Assembly: GCA_002316315.1 (NCBI GenBank)
Contig: DCDG01000022.1
Location: 226,412-290,411 of the forward strand
Source of the DNA: Candidatus Aminicenantes bacterium UBA1061
GTDB lineage: Bacteria; Acidobacteriota; Aminicenantia; Aminicenantales; Saccharicenantaceae
Length of the DNA stretch: 64,000 nt
Direction: 5' to 3'
Shown: in pieces, positions 1 through 9,193 of the stretch
Layout of the letters: every line of letters begins with the position of its first letter
How positions within the stretch are numbered: position 1 is the first letter of the stretch
Made by a program: the position numbers and the translations under genes
Notes under the pieces: model-generated
Seen by the model: the letters and a program-made list of their open reading frames with translations, nothing else
Database searches by the model: none
Told to the model about the DNA's origin: nothing

Positions 1-1529
1 AAAAAATAACAAAAGAGCTATGGGACTTTTACTGTGAAGAGCCGGCCCTGGCTGGTTTTTACAATTATCAGGAAGGGAGTGGCACTTATTTAGCCTGGCA
101 GATGAGAGAATTTTGCTCGGGGGTCAAAGCTCTGGACCGAGGACTTCTTACCGCCTGCGCTCCTTATATTGACGATCCGCTTTTAGCCGGTTATTTAGCG
201 GCTATTGATGATCTTGATATAATGATTTACCAGGGAGCGGTGATGGCCTCCTACCGAAAAGATAACCGGCGGTGTTTTCCCTATAACCGGGTTAAAGATT
301 TTGCCAGCCTGTCGGCGGGAGCGACCAGGGTAAGAGATAAGATCACTTTATCTCATGTTGAGTTTTTTGGTTATCTAGAGAAACAATATGCCAATTCTTA
401 CCTGGCTTCTCCTGAGGACATTTATCGCCAGATATTGAGTGCGGCCTCCGCTAGCGGGCCAGAAGGTATTGTATTCTTCACTTATCATTTCAACATCTAT
501 GATTATGCCAAGACAATGCCGGCAGCCAGAAAATCCAGGGCCGGAGTGGAAAAGGGCATGAAGGCTTTTTCATTCATAGCTAAAAAAGCGGCCAGGGATT
601 CAAGTCACCTTGGCTTGTATATACCTTACAATGACTGGTGGGCTGACCGCTGGACAGCCACGGTGGTTCCAGCCCTGGATGGTTTCCGGTCTCTTGGCCT
701 GAGTCCTGATATCCTGCCCTTTATTCCCCGCCGGGGAGAAGAAGTTCTGCCTTATTATCCTTACCATCCGAATGAAGAACAGCTGGAGTTTCTGCTAAAA
801 AATCGCTATGTGCTTGTTCTCAGCGATATTGCCGGGATGCAGGATCCCGATAGCCAGATGTTAAAGGAGTTTGTTGAACAGGGGGGCGTGGCTGTGCTTT
901 TTGGCCCTGCCATTCCTTACGGCGATAATTTCGTTCGGGAAGAACTCTGTGGCGGCCAGGAAAACCCGGCTAAACTTCACCATTGGGTCAAAATAGAACA
1001 GCCGCTGGGGACAAGAGCTCAAAAAGATAGAATTTTTGACCTGCTACCGGTCCGAGCCGCCTCCTGGCAGCCTGTTACCGCCTCAACCTTAGCTTCTTTT
1101 GAAGACGGTGGCGCCGCTATCCTGGCTAATCAGTTTGGTCAGGGCTGGTGTTATACTTTTCCGCTGAGTCTTAAAGAGGCGGTTAGAGACTGCCCTGATT
1201 TAGTGCGAGATGTAATCGATCTGGCTTTAGATAAAAAGGGAATTAAAAGAGGATTTGATGTCCTGGGCTCAAGTGAAGAGTTTGATATAGCTGAATCAAT
1301 CAGCAGTGAAGCCAGGTATTTAGCAGTTGTCAATCATGGCGATTTTCCTCGCCAGATAAGAGTTGTTGCTTTAAATCTTGAACCGCAGGAGACATATGAA
1401 ATTAAAAATGAGATTAATGGAGAGATTCTCTGGTCAGGGCAAGCCGAATCTTTAAAGAGCCTGGCTGTCAGTCTCCCGGCTCGAGATTATGTTTTATTAT
1501 TGTTACAAAAAAAGAAGTCTGAAAAATAA
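1..1529 (+). CDS. Glycoside-hydrolase-like protein with amidotransferase-like domain (5' end outside window)
   Basis: The reading frame is open from base 3 to the stop at 1527-1529, giving at least 508 residues. The ATG at 102 has no ribosome binding site and lies inside the frame, so the true start is upstream of the window. The early part resembles the end of a glycosidase-type TIM barrel (GIVFFTYHFN, near residue 120 counted from that ATG). A Rossmann-like block follows (LVLSDIAGMQDPDSQMLKEF, near residue 237, then GGVAVLFGP), like the class I amidotransferase-like trimerisation domain of GH42-type beta-galactosidases. A C-terminal beta-rich segment resembles their last domain. No catalytic glutamate pair could be assigned in the visible part. 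It converges with the ceramidase-like gene, 3 bases away. A role in glycan breakdown is inferred; the substrate is unknown. Confidence 0.6.
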   Translation, partial: KITKELWDFYCEEPALAGFYNYQEGSGTYLAWQMREFCSGVKALDRGLLTACAPYIDDPLLAGYLAAIDDLDIMIYQGAVMASYRKDNRRCFPYNRVKDFASLSAGATRVRDKITLSHVEFFGYLEKQYANSYLASPEDIYRQILSAASASGPEGIVFFTYHFNIYDYAKTMPAARKSRAGVEKGMKAFSFIAKKAARDSSHLGLYIPYNDWWADRWTATVVPALDGFRSLGLSPDILPFIPRRGEEVLPYYPYHPNEEQLEFLLKNRYVLVLSDIAGMQDPDSQMLKEFVEQGGVAVLFGPAIPYGDNFVREELCGGQENPAKLHHWVKIEQPLGTRAQKDRIFDLLPVRAASWQPVTASTLASFEDGGAAILANQFGQGWCYTFPLSLKEAVRDCPDLVRDVIDLALDKKGIKRGFDVLGSSEEFDIAESISSEARYLAVVNHGDFPRQIRVVALNLEPQETYEIKNEINGEILWSGQAESLKSLAVSLPARDYVLLLLQKKKSEK

Positions 1530-1532
1530 AAA

Positions 1533-2810
1533 TCAGATTGAAGAAAGAAGCTGGCTGCTTTCCTCAATTAAAGTTAATTCTATTTTCGGAGTAAAATTAA
1601 AAAGCCCGTAGAATTTAGGAGCACAGTAGCAGGCATAATCATCAGGATTTAGATAGGCTTCCTCGGTCGGCAGATAACCGACATCCCCATTAGCATAGCC
1701 GGCGGTCATTAAAGCCGGGAATTTTTCCCTTAGCTTGATCCCCGGACTGCAGAAAACCTCACCGGGGAGACCAAGGATTTGCATCTCACCAATCCGGATA
1801 ACCTGAACAGGCACATTTTCAAGCCAGGGGGAGGCAGCGAAAGCCTCATAATGTTTCTCAATTTTTTTCCTCCAGAGACTGATAATGCGGGAGGCATGGA
1901 GAAACTGCTTATTGGCCTCAAGGGCGGCTGCTGTTTCTCGGTCGAGGCTGGCCAACGGGAAAACGGAAAGCGGCAGACGGATTCTATTTTCGGCTGATTT
2001 TAAAGCAACTTCTTTCTGGAAATTAGTATATTTCACCGATTTAAGTGCCCTGGAAGCAATGATCTGGCCGCATAAATAATAATCCTCTCTCGTTGCTCCC
2101 AGCCGCCTGTTCATATAGGTGACGGGGTCAATGTCACCGCCGAAACCCTGAAGAACCAGGGCTTTATTGCCGCTTTTTTCGATTTCTTTAACCGCTGCGC
2201 CCGGCCAGTCTGAAGAAATTTCTTTGGTTGGGCCGAGAGTCACGGCATGGCAGGCATAATTCAGAAGAAAAATGGCTCTCCTTTTCTGTTGGCAAATGCC
2301 TACCTGGAGCCAGGAGTCTATTGGATAAAAGCTATTAAGACGACGGTTATAGCCAATCGGTTCTACAGCCTCGGCATGGAATCCAAACTTTGCTTCCTCG
2401 AGATTAGCTCTGGCTTTCAAAGCGGCTTCCAGAACCAGACTAGGTAATCTTCTGACATAATCCGGGTTTATTTTCCCCAGGCCAGGAAGAGGCTGGACAG
2501 CTGGCCCGGAATGAGTGTGGGTGCAGGCGAGGAGAATATTTTTAAAAGGAATGCTGGTTTCTTTTGCTATTTGGCGGCGGCAGCGGTCAGCGAATTCAAC
2601 TGATACCGAGAGAAGGTCAAGGCTAATGATAAGAATTGTTTCCCTGTCTCCCTGGAGGCAAAGAGATCTGGCCTTGAGCTCATCCCTGACAATGTTTGCC
2701 CTCCGGTCGAGATAAAAACCAAATCCAGCCAGGTCTGTTCCAAGCGGAGGAGTTATTTTGGTTTCACCAAAGCCGGCCCGTAAGAAATCAGATGCCCTGC
2801 CTTTTTCCAT
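1533..2810 (-). CDS. Neutral/alkaline ceramidase-domain protein
   Basis: This 425-residue protein matches the N-terminal domain of neutral/alkaline (non-lysosomal) ceramidases, zinc amidases that cleave the N-acyl bond of ceramide. The family pattern is clear: AGFGETKITPP near the N-terminus, ACTHTHSGP at residues 95-103 holding the probable zinc histidine, and NYACHAVTLGP near 184-194 with a second histidine, followed by SSDWPGAA. True ceramidases are around 650-700 residues, with a C-terminal Ig-like domain and an export signal. This one stops early and has no signal peptide, so it is probably cytoplasmic, and ceramide may not be its substrate. It lies 143 bases upstream-adjacent to the amidotransferase-like gene on the same strand. 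The family is a confident call; the exact reaction is not. Confidence 0.75.
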   Translation of the reverse strand: MEKGRASDFLRAGFGETKITPPLGTDLAGFGFYLDRRANIVRDELKARSLCLQGDRETILIISLDLLSVSVEFADRCRRQIAKETSIPFKNILLACTHTHSGPAVQPLPGLGKINPDYVRRLPSLVLEAALKARANLEEAKFGFHAEAVEPIGYNRRLNSFYPIDSWLQVGICQQKRRAIFLLNYACHAVTLGPTKEISSDWPGAAVKEIEKSGNKALVLQGFGGDIDPVTYMNRRLGATREDYYLCGQIIASRALKSVKYTNFQKEVALKSAENRIRLPLSVFPLASLDRETAAALEANKQFLHASRIISLWRKKIEKHYEAFAASPWLENVPVQVIRIGEMQILGLPGEVFCSPGIKLREKFPALMTAGYANGDVGYLPTEEAYLNPDDYACYCAPKFYGLFNFTPKIELTLIEESSQLLSSI

Positions 2811-2953
2811 TTAATTTTCTCCTCAAGGATAAACATCAGCTCATTACTCAATTTATTTTTGTTATTTTTCTAATTTCTTATTTATGCAGGCTTCTTGAGG
2901 ACTGAGGCTGACAAGAGCCTTCTTTCTTAGTTCTCTTTTATTAAGCCTGAACA

Positions 2954-3748
2954 TTAATCTTTTTGAAGACAGATTAAATCAAGGCTATGCAGCCAGAATT
3001 CCTGGTATTTATCCCAGAAGATGAAATTACATCCCCAGTGAGGAGCAGGATCAGAGGTAAAAGCCAGGGCCTGCCCCTTCCCGACTTTCATTGTGGCCAG
3101 CAGAGGATCGCCTGTTTCTTTAATCTTAAGAAGGGTTTGTCCTTCCGGTCTGGGCAAGGTCCGGTTATAACCAAGAAGCGGTGGGAGATGGCTGAAATCA
3201 AAATCAAGGAAAGCTTTCGAGCCCGGCGGAGTGGCTTCAACCGAAAAACCCTCGGTACTCTCCATTAAATCTTCATAATCGAGGCACCTGAGTGGCAAGA
3301 TGTCAGCCAGGCGGGTCCGGCCCCATCCGCCTTTGCCCTGCTCGCCGGTAAAAGAATACCAGCCGCCTAGAAACATAGCTGACTTGCCGCTTTCTATCGC
3401 CTCAACCGTCAGCCGGATACGATCAGGGAAAGTCAGGATTTTTTTGCCAAATTTTTCACGGTCAAAAAAACTCGGTGCGAGTTGAAAGAGCTTGGCGTCA
3501 ATGTCGCTGAAGATAAAGACATCATAGTCAGATAAAATTTTTTCGTAATCGCCTGGCCCGAGCTTATTATAGAAATCCCAGGCCGGGATGGATAGGACCT
3601 GATGCCGGCCGTCACTTTCGAGAGCTTCTTTCAACCACCGACCGTAGTTAAAAACATCCAGTCCTTTTGGTGAATGATAGAAGGGGGTTTCTGCGAAAAC
3701 CGGGCCGGTCAGAATAGCCCAATCACCGACATAATATATTTTAGCCAC
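2954..3748 (-). CDS. Glutamine-amidotransferase-like protein of unknown function
   Basis: This is a 264-residue protein starting at GTG (3748-3746), with AGGAG about ten bases upstream. It resembles the putative glutamine amidotransferase family: an N-terminal YVGDW strand, a conserved YDVFIFSDID strand near residue 93, a GGWYSFTG turn near 148, and a C-terminal segment with DPAPHWG. I see no catalytic Cys-His-Glu triad, so it is probably not a working amidotransferase; such domains often accompany glycosidases or sugar sensors. It is cytoplasmic (no signal peptide or membrane segment). It and the ceramidase-like gene are the only minus-strand genes here, and could share the promoter proposed at 3782-3811. 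The family is likely; the function is unknown. Confidence 0.6.
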   Translation of the reverse strand: MAKIYYVGDWAILTGPVFAETPFYHSPKGLDVFNYGRWLKEALESDGRHQVLSIPAWDFYNKLGPGDYEKILSDYDVFIFSDIDAKLFQLAPSFFDREKFGKKILTFPDRIRLTVEAIESGKSAMFLGGWYSFTGEQGKGGWGRTRLADILPLRCLDYEDLMESTEGFSVEATPPGSKAFLDFDFSHLPPLLGYNRTLPRPEGQTLLKIKETGDPLLATMKVGKGQALAFTSDPAPHWGCNFIFWDKYQEFWLHSLDLICLQKD

Positions 3749-3781
3749 CTTTTTACACTCCTGAACCTTTCATGCTAGGCT

Positions 3782-3811
3782 ATCATCACAAAATCAGTCT
3801 AAGTTTGTCAA
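3782..3811 (-). promoter_or_regulatory. Putative sigma-70 promoter for the amidotransferase-like gene
   Basis: A perfect TTGACA -35 reads on the minus strand at 3811-3806. A GATGAT -10 follows at 3787-3782 after an 18-base spacer. It faces the GTG at 3748. The -35 is strong and the -10 mediocre, so this is a moderate call. Confidence 0.35.
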
Positions 3812-3850
3812 TACTGGCCGAATGCTTGATTGAACAGGCGATCAGCCCTT

Positions 3851-5214
<1,364 letters not shown>

Positions 5215-5216
5215 AT

Positions 5217-5235
5217 AATTTCAATCTGTGAAATT
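5217..5235. repeat. AT-rich inverted repeat just after the enolase stop
   Basis: AATTTCA (5217-5223) and TGAAATT (5229-5235) form a perfect 7-base stem with a 5-base loop, starting 2 bases after the stop codon. No T-run follows, so it is a weak terminator candidate at best. Confidence 0.3.
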
Positions 5236-5370
5236 TACCTGCGACTCCGATTCGTATAAAGGCTGGACAGAGTAAGACGGTTAGCCGGACATCAACTGTG
5301 CCTCAGAAATTAGAGCACTGGAAATCTGGTTGTATCTGTATTATGAGCAAGGAGAACCGCTTATCGTGTT

Positions 5371-5397
5371 TTGATTTTCTTCTATTTGATTTATACT
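5371..5397 (+). promoter_or_regulatory. Weak putative promoter for the SH3/beta-barrel gene
   Basis: TTGATT (5371-5376) and TATACT (5392-5397) are separated by only 15 bases, and the ATG at 5416 follows closely. The short spacer makes this doubtful. Confidence 0.25.
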
Positions 5398-5415
5398 GTC
5401 TAACAAGGCGGAGAA

Positions 5416-6642
5416 ATGAATAAAAGGGAAAAAATAACCTGGTGTTTAATCTTGGCCCTTCTGAGCCTGGGCTGGTTAGCCCTGGGCCTTAGAGCCCAGA
5501 GCCAGAATTTAAGAGTGCGGGTAGTCTCAGAACAGGCAAATGTCCGGGTAAAACCGGATATTAGCAGCGAAATGTTATTTCAGGTGCCCGAGGGAACTGA
5601 ATTTCAGGTTGAAAAAAAGGAAGGCGAATGGTTTTTGATCCTTTTCGAAAAAGCGGATGGGACGAAGGGCAAAGGCTATGTTCATGAGAGCCTGGTGGAG
5701 GCGATAACCCCTGTCGGTAGAGCCCAGGCTGTCCCGAAGAAGAACGAAAAACCAGCCGAGACGCGGAAAACCGAGCCAGTCAAGGAGGCAAAACAGCCAG
5801 AAGCCAGGGGTGAAACCAGCCGTAAATCTGGTGCGTCTGGGGTGTCAGTCTCTTCCGTCTTGAAAAAAATTTCTCTGTCTGTTCACGGCTTGCTCAACTA
5901 TCTTTCACCATCTGATTTAAATCAGGCAGCAGAGGGTGTGACCAATTATTATTATCTGGCTTTCGGTTATAACCGAAAGGCCGATCTAACCGGACTTCAT
6001 TTTGGTTCGGGTTACGGATTCGATTTATTTTATAAGTTTTATCCCGGTTTACATCTCGGTCTGGGATTTGATTATTACCAGCCATCCAAAAATAACAGGG
6101 CGAATTTTACCACCAGCAGGACAAATTATTCGGTCTGGACAAAAGTTGGAGTGAAAGACTTACCTTTGAGAATTTCTTTAATGTTTCAACCGGTGGAGCG
6201 TTTTTATCTGAAAACAGGAATTGAGTATCATCTGGCTAAAGCTAACTATCTTTATTCGGTTTACCAGTCAGTAGGTACACCAGAGGAGAACTGGATGAGC
6301 TGGACAGGACAAGCTTCCGGGCATTCTTTTGGCTGGCTGGCGGCAGCAGGTCTGAACAGGCCGATTACCTCCTGGTGCCATTTCTTCTTAGAGGGTTTTT
6401 ACCGCTCGGCCAGGGTCAAAAATTTTGACGGGAACAATTTCTACCTTGATTCAGATGGATTTAAGCAGACGGAATCAGGGGATCTGTATTACTGGCAGGC
6501 CCTGGTCTCGCCTAACACCTCCTACCCCGTTCTTTTTATCCGTGATCAGGCCCCGGCTGAACCAGGCGTTATAAATCCCAGAAAAGCTGAAATAAATTAT
6601 TCTGGATTCAGCCTGAAAGCTGGTTTGCGCTTCAGGTTTTAG
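5416..6642 (+). CDS. Secreted SH3-domain protein with C-terminal outer-membrane beta-barrel
   Basis: This is a 408-residue exported protein. Residues 1-27 form a signal peptide (basic start, hydrophobic core, cleavage near RAQS). Residues about 31-93 are a bacterial SH3 (SH3b) domain, with the typical VRVVSEQANVRVKP opening and GYVHESLVE ending. Residues 94-145 are a Lys/Glu/Pro-rich linker of the kind that crosses the periplasm. Residues about 150-408 alternate aromatic beta strands and end SLKAGLRFRF, the terminal aromatic signature of outer-membrane barrels. It probably anchors a peptidoglycan- or ligand-binding SH3 domain to the outer membrane; the ligand is unknown. GGCGGAG precedes the ATG. 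It has no close operon partner. Confidence 0.7.
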   Translation: MNKREKITWCLILALLSLGWLALGLRAQSQNLRVRVVSEQANVRVKPDISSEMLFQVPEGTEFQVEKKEGEWFLILFEKADGTKGKGYVHESLVEAITPVGRAQAVPKKNEKPAETRKTEPVKEAKQPEARGETSRKSGASGVSVSSVLKKISLSVHGLLNYLSPSDLNQAAEGVTNYYYLAFGYNRKADLTGLHFGSGYGFDLFYKFYPGLHLGLGFDYYQPSKNNRANFTTSRTNYSVWTKVGVKDLPLRISLMFQPVERFYLKTGIEYHLAKANYLYSVYQSVGTPEENWMSWTGQASGHSFGWLAAAGLNRPITSWCHFFLEGFYRSARVKNFDGNNFYLDSDGFKQTESGDLYYWQALVSPNTSYPVLFIRDQAPAEPGVINPRKAEINYSGFSLKAGLRFRF

Positions 6643-6737
6643 AGAATAAAGAGAAATATTATTCTATTGAATTTTTCTCCAGAAAGTTTTCTGGCTCCTT
6701 TCAGAAGAAACTGTAACTTTTCACCCGCAGAATTTAG

Positions 6738-7181
6738 ACCGGGGATTTTTCATCTCAATCTTATATTTCTTATATCAACCAGGTGCCAAGAACATTAATT
6801 GTCTTGAGTACTTGCTTTTTACTTGGCCTTCCCCCGGCAGCTTTCCCCTCTTTTCTGCTGAATCAGGACTGGGTCTGGGGAATGGCTTTACTTCTGAGCG
6901 GCTTCTGGGTGATACTGGCCGCTAGAAAATATGGTGTGGAGAAGCTCCGGCAGGAAAACATCAACCCGGGAGCTGACATTAAGATGGGACGCTGGTGGAG
7001 TTTTATTCTTCGATATATTTCCCCTCTGATTTTTTTAATCATGATCGTCTGGTGGTTTGCACAGGCGATTAGCTGGGACAAGAAGACCTGGTGGCACCCC
7101 CTGAAAACAAATTCTGCCGGGACAATACTTTTTCAGTAGGCACTGCTGCTTTTGGCTGTCATCTTGCTTAACAAATTTTAG
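6738..7181 (+). pseudogene. 3' remnant of a sodium:neurotransmitter symporter (NSS) family gene
   Basis: The frame after the stop at 6735-6737 encodes the last membrane segments of an NSS-family Na+-coupled amino-acid transporter: FLLGLPPAAFPSFL, LNQDWVWGMALLLSGFW, then KYGVEKLRQENINPG and MGRWWSFILRYISPLIF. Members normally have about 450-500 residues and 11-12 helices; only about the last quarter remains. I find no trace of the preceding helices in 6643-6737 in any frame. The frame is also interrupted by TAG at 7137-7139, after which the same frame continues with a hydrophobic helix (ALLLLAVILLNKF) to a second TAG at 7179-7181. The stop could derive from a TGG tryptophan codon. A GTG at 6783 would give a 118-residue ORF, but it cannot form a transporter. 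Confidence 0.7.
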
Positions 7182-7226
7182 CCAGGCGAACCGTAAAGCC
7201 GCTGCTTGTTGACGAGGAGGATTAAA

Positions 7227-7322
7227 GTGGACCTTGTCATCTGGATAGTCATAATTCTGGGCATAAATTTCGGATCATTATTTTACCTTTTGATACGCCT
7301 GGTCAGGAAAAAGTCAGACTGA
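7227..7322 (+). CDS. 31-residue membrane protein, likely small subunit of an NSS-type symporter
   Basis: A GTG at 7227 is preceded by a strong GAGGAGG (7214-7220) with a 6-base spacer. The ORF encodes 31 residues: a short acidic start, one hydrophobic helix (VIWIVIILGINFGSLFYLLI) and a basic tail ending RKKSD. NSS transporters of the MetP type are often followed by a tiny one-helix subunit such as MetS, needed for transport. This ORF lies 45 bases after the transporter remnant, exactly where such a subunit is expected. Unlike its partner it shows no damage, so it may be newly orphaned or may serve another transporter. The assignment rests on position, size and topology. Confidence 0.5.
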   Translation: MDLVIWIVIILGINFGSLFYLLIRLVRKKSD

Positions 7323-7550
7323 AACCCTGAGCCTCCAATCAGACAGGCTTTTTGTCTGCTTCAATATTTCTATTTAAATTCATGCTACCCTCCTGATAGC
7401 AGAATTTTTGGTTGAGATTTTGGCTGGCGCCTGGCTAGGTCTCCAGCTTTTTTAGATGGAAAGTATAAAAGGCAAAAGTGAAGAAAAAGTGAAAAAATTG
7501 TTAATTCTGAGTTAAATTTTCTGCTCTCCAAACTTTAAACGAGGCCAGGG

Positions 7551-7655
7551 GTGGTGGACTTTCTTCGGGGAGTTTATGACCTGCTCCTAAGCAATGAAAC
7601 GGTTTCTGATATTTTGGGCTGGTTTCATTTAAATAAAGGTAACTATTTGCTATAA
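7551..7655 (+). CDS. Possible 34-residue ORF upstream of purF
   Basis: Tandem GTG codons at 7551 and 7554 follow GAGG (7541-7544) at a 6-base distance. They open 34 codons beginning DFLRGVYDLLL and ending HLNKGNYLL. The composition is protein-like. However, the ORF ends inside the proposed purF -10 element and matches no family I know. It may be a small protein, a gene remnant or chance. Confidence 0.2.
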   Translation: MVDFLRGVYDLLLSNETVSDILGWFHLNKGNYLL

Positions 7656-7656
7656 T
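7628..7656 (+). promoter_or_regulatory. Extended -10 promoter for purF
   Basis: TGC followed by a perfect TATAAT (7651-7656) forms an extended -10 element. A weak TTTAAA -35 lies at 7628-7633 with a 17-base spacer. Transcription would start near 7663, about 22 bases before the purF ATG. Confidence 0.55.
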
Positions 7657-7684
7657 AAATAACTAAGTTAAGGAATATCACCTG

Positions 7685-9166
7685 ATGTGCGGTGTAATCG
7701 GTATCTGGGCTAATGAGGCAGTCTTCCATGATCTTTATCAGGGCTTGCTGTCTATTCAGCACCGCGGTCAGGATGCGGCCGGCATTATAACTTATGATGG
7801 TAAATTTCATGAGAAAAAAGGCGCCGGCCTCGTTATGGATATCTTTGGCCCATCAGAGGCAGCCCAGTTAAAGGGTAATATTGGCATCGGGCATACACGT
7901 TATCCAACAGTTGGCGGAGGTGGCCACGAAGATGCCCAGCCTTTCATGCTTAACTCTCCCTTCGGGATTATTCTGGCTCATAATGGCAATGTTATAAATT
8001 ACCGGCAGCTGAAAAAGGAACTATTTGAAAAGCATCAGCGTTTGCTGAACTCTACATGTGATGCTGAAGTTATCCTCAATATTTTTGCTCAGGAACTGGA
8101 AGAACAGCGGATAACAGCTGTCAGTCCAGAGAATATCTTTAAAGCCGTGGCCGGAGTTTACCGCCGAGTTAAAGGCAGTTATTCCGCAGTAGCTTATATC
8201 GCTGAACAGGGTATGGTAGCCTTCCGCGACCCCTATGGCATTAAGCCTTTGAGTTTTGGCCGGCGGAGAGATGGCCTGTTACCATCTTATGCTTTTGCCT
8301 CTGAGACAGTCAGCCTCAATCTGATGGGCTTTGAGGAGATAGAACATATCGAAGCGGGTGAAGTTGTTTTTATCGATCGCAACCGCCAGCTCCATCGGCG
8401 GCGACTGGTTCATAAAAAACACACTCCCTGTCTTTTTGAATGGGTTTATTTTGCCCGGCCCGACTCGGTCATTGACGGCGTGAATGTCTATAAGAGTCGG
8501 GTCAATCTTGGACGCCTGCTGGCCGGTGAAATTAAAAAGAAAGATTTAGACATTGATGTGGTCGTGCCGGTTCCTGATTCAGCCCGGGATGCAGCCATTG
8601 AGATTGCCCGGCGGCTGAAGCTTAAATACAGTGAAGCCCTGGTCAAAAACCGATATATCGGCCGGACTTTTATCATGCCGGCTGAAGCCAAAAGGCAGAG
8701 TTCTGTCCGGCAGAAGCTGAATCCAATCTGCTCCGAAATTGCCGGTAAGAAAGTTCTGCTGGTCGATGATAGTATTGTCAGAGGGAACACCTCCCGGGCC
8801 ATCGTCGAGATGATCAGAGAATGTGGAGCAGAAAAGGTTTATTTTGCTTCTTATTCGCCTCCTCTCCGCTATCCCTGTGTTTACGGTATAGACATGCAGA
8901 CCAAGACTGAGTTTGTGGCCAGGGATGCAGATGAAAAATTGGTGGCCCGCCGTATCGGTGCCGATGAGGTTATTTACCAGACGCTGGACAATTTGAAAAG
9001 AGCCATCAGAATGGAAAATCCAAAATTAAGATATTTCTGTGCGGCCTGCTTTGATGGTCAATATCCAACCGGAGATGTAACGCCAGAACTGCTTAAATCA
9101 ATAGAAGATGAGAGAAAACTCATCCATGAGAACCAGCTTGAACTTGACATGAAAAAGACTAAATAA
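7685..9166 (+). CDS. purF: Amidophosphoribosyltransferase
   Basis: PurF transfers glutamine ammonia to PRPP, making phosphoribosylamine in the first committed step of purine synthesis. The 493 residues have the Ntn-hydrolase order. Cys2 is the catalytic nucleophile directly after Met (MCGVIGIW), so no long propeptide is present. Then come the glutaminase motifs QHRGQDAAGI, GHTRYPTVG and AHNGNVIN, and a phosphoribosyltransferase domain with the PRPP loop LLVDDSIVRGNTS near residue 360. Cysteines in TPCLFEW, YPCVYG and YFCAACFDG fit the four 4Fe-4S ligands of the Bacillus-type enzyme, suggesting an oxygen-sensitive form. It is a single gene with its own promoter, convergent with the SDR gene 27 bases away. 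No other pur gene is in the window apart from guaA. Confidence 0.96.
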   Translation: MCGVIGIWANEAVFHDLYQGLLSIQHRGQDAAGIITYDGKFHEKKGAGLVMDIFGPSEAAQLKGNIGIGHTRYPTVGGGGHEDAQPFMLNSPFGIILAHNGNVINYRQLKKELFEKHQRLLNSTCDAEVILNIFAQELEEQRITAVSPENIFKAVAGVYRRVKGSYSAVAYIAEQGMVAFRDPYGIKPLSFGRRRDGLLPSYAFASETVSLNLMGFEEIEHIEAGEVVFIDRNRQLHRRRLVHKKHTPCLFEWVYFARPDSVIDGVNVYKSRVNLGRLLAGEIKKKDLDIDVVVPVPDSARDAAIEIARRLKLKYSEALVKNRYIGRTFIMPAEAKRQSSVRQKLNPICSEIAGKKVLLVDDSIVRGNTSRAIVEMIRECGAEKVYFASYSPPLRYPCVYGIDMQTKTEFVARDADEKLVARRIGADEVIYQTLDNLKRAIRMENPKLRYFCAACFDGQYPTGDVTPELLKSIEDERKLIHENQLELDMKKTK

Positions 9167-9193
9167 GTTCAGGCTGCCAACCGGCGGAAATAT

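Larger units (their letters stand above)
7323..7684. other. 362-base intergenic region before purF
   Basis: It holds an imperfect stem (CAGACAGG...GTCTG, near 7343) after the small membrane ORF, then AT-rich sequence, a possible 34-codon ORF (7551-7655) and a good extended -10 element (7648-7656). I see no RNA gene or riboswitch I recognise. Confidence 0.4.

Noticed and set aside
6679..6694. Terminator after the SH3/beta-barrel gene
   Set aside because: CCAGA...TCTGG is a 5-base stem without a T-run; too weak to call.
6783..7139. 118-residue intact protein from GTG 6783
   Set aside because: It is only the end of a much longer transporter, has no ribosome site, and its last helix continues past the TAG; a remnant fits better.
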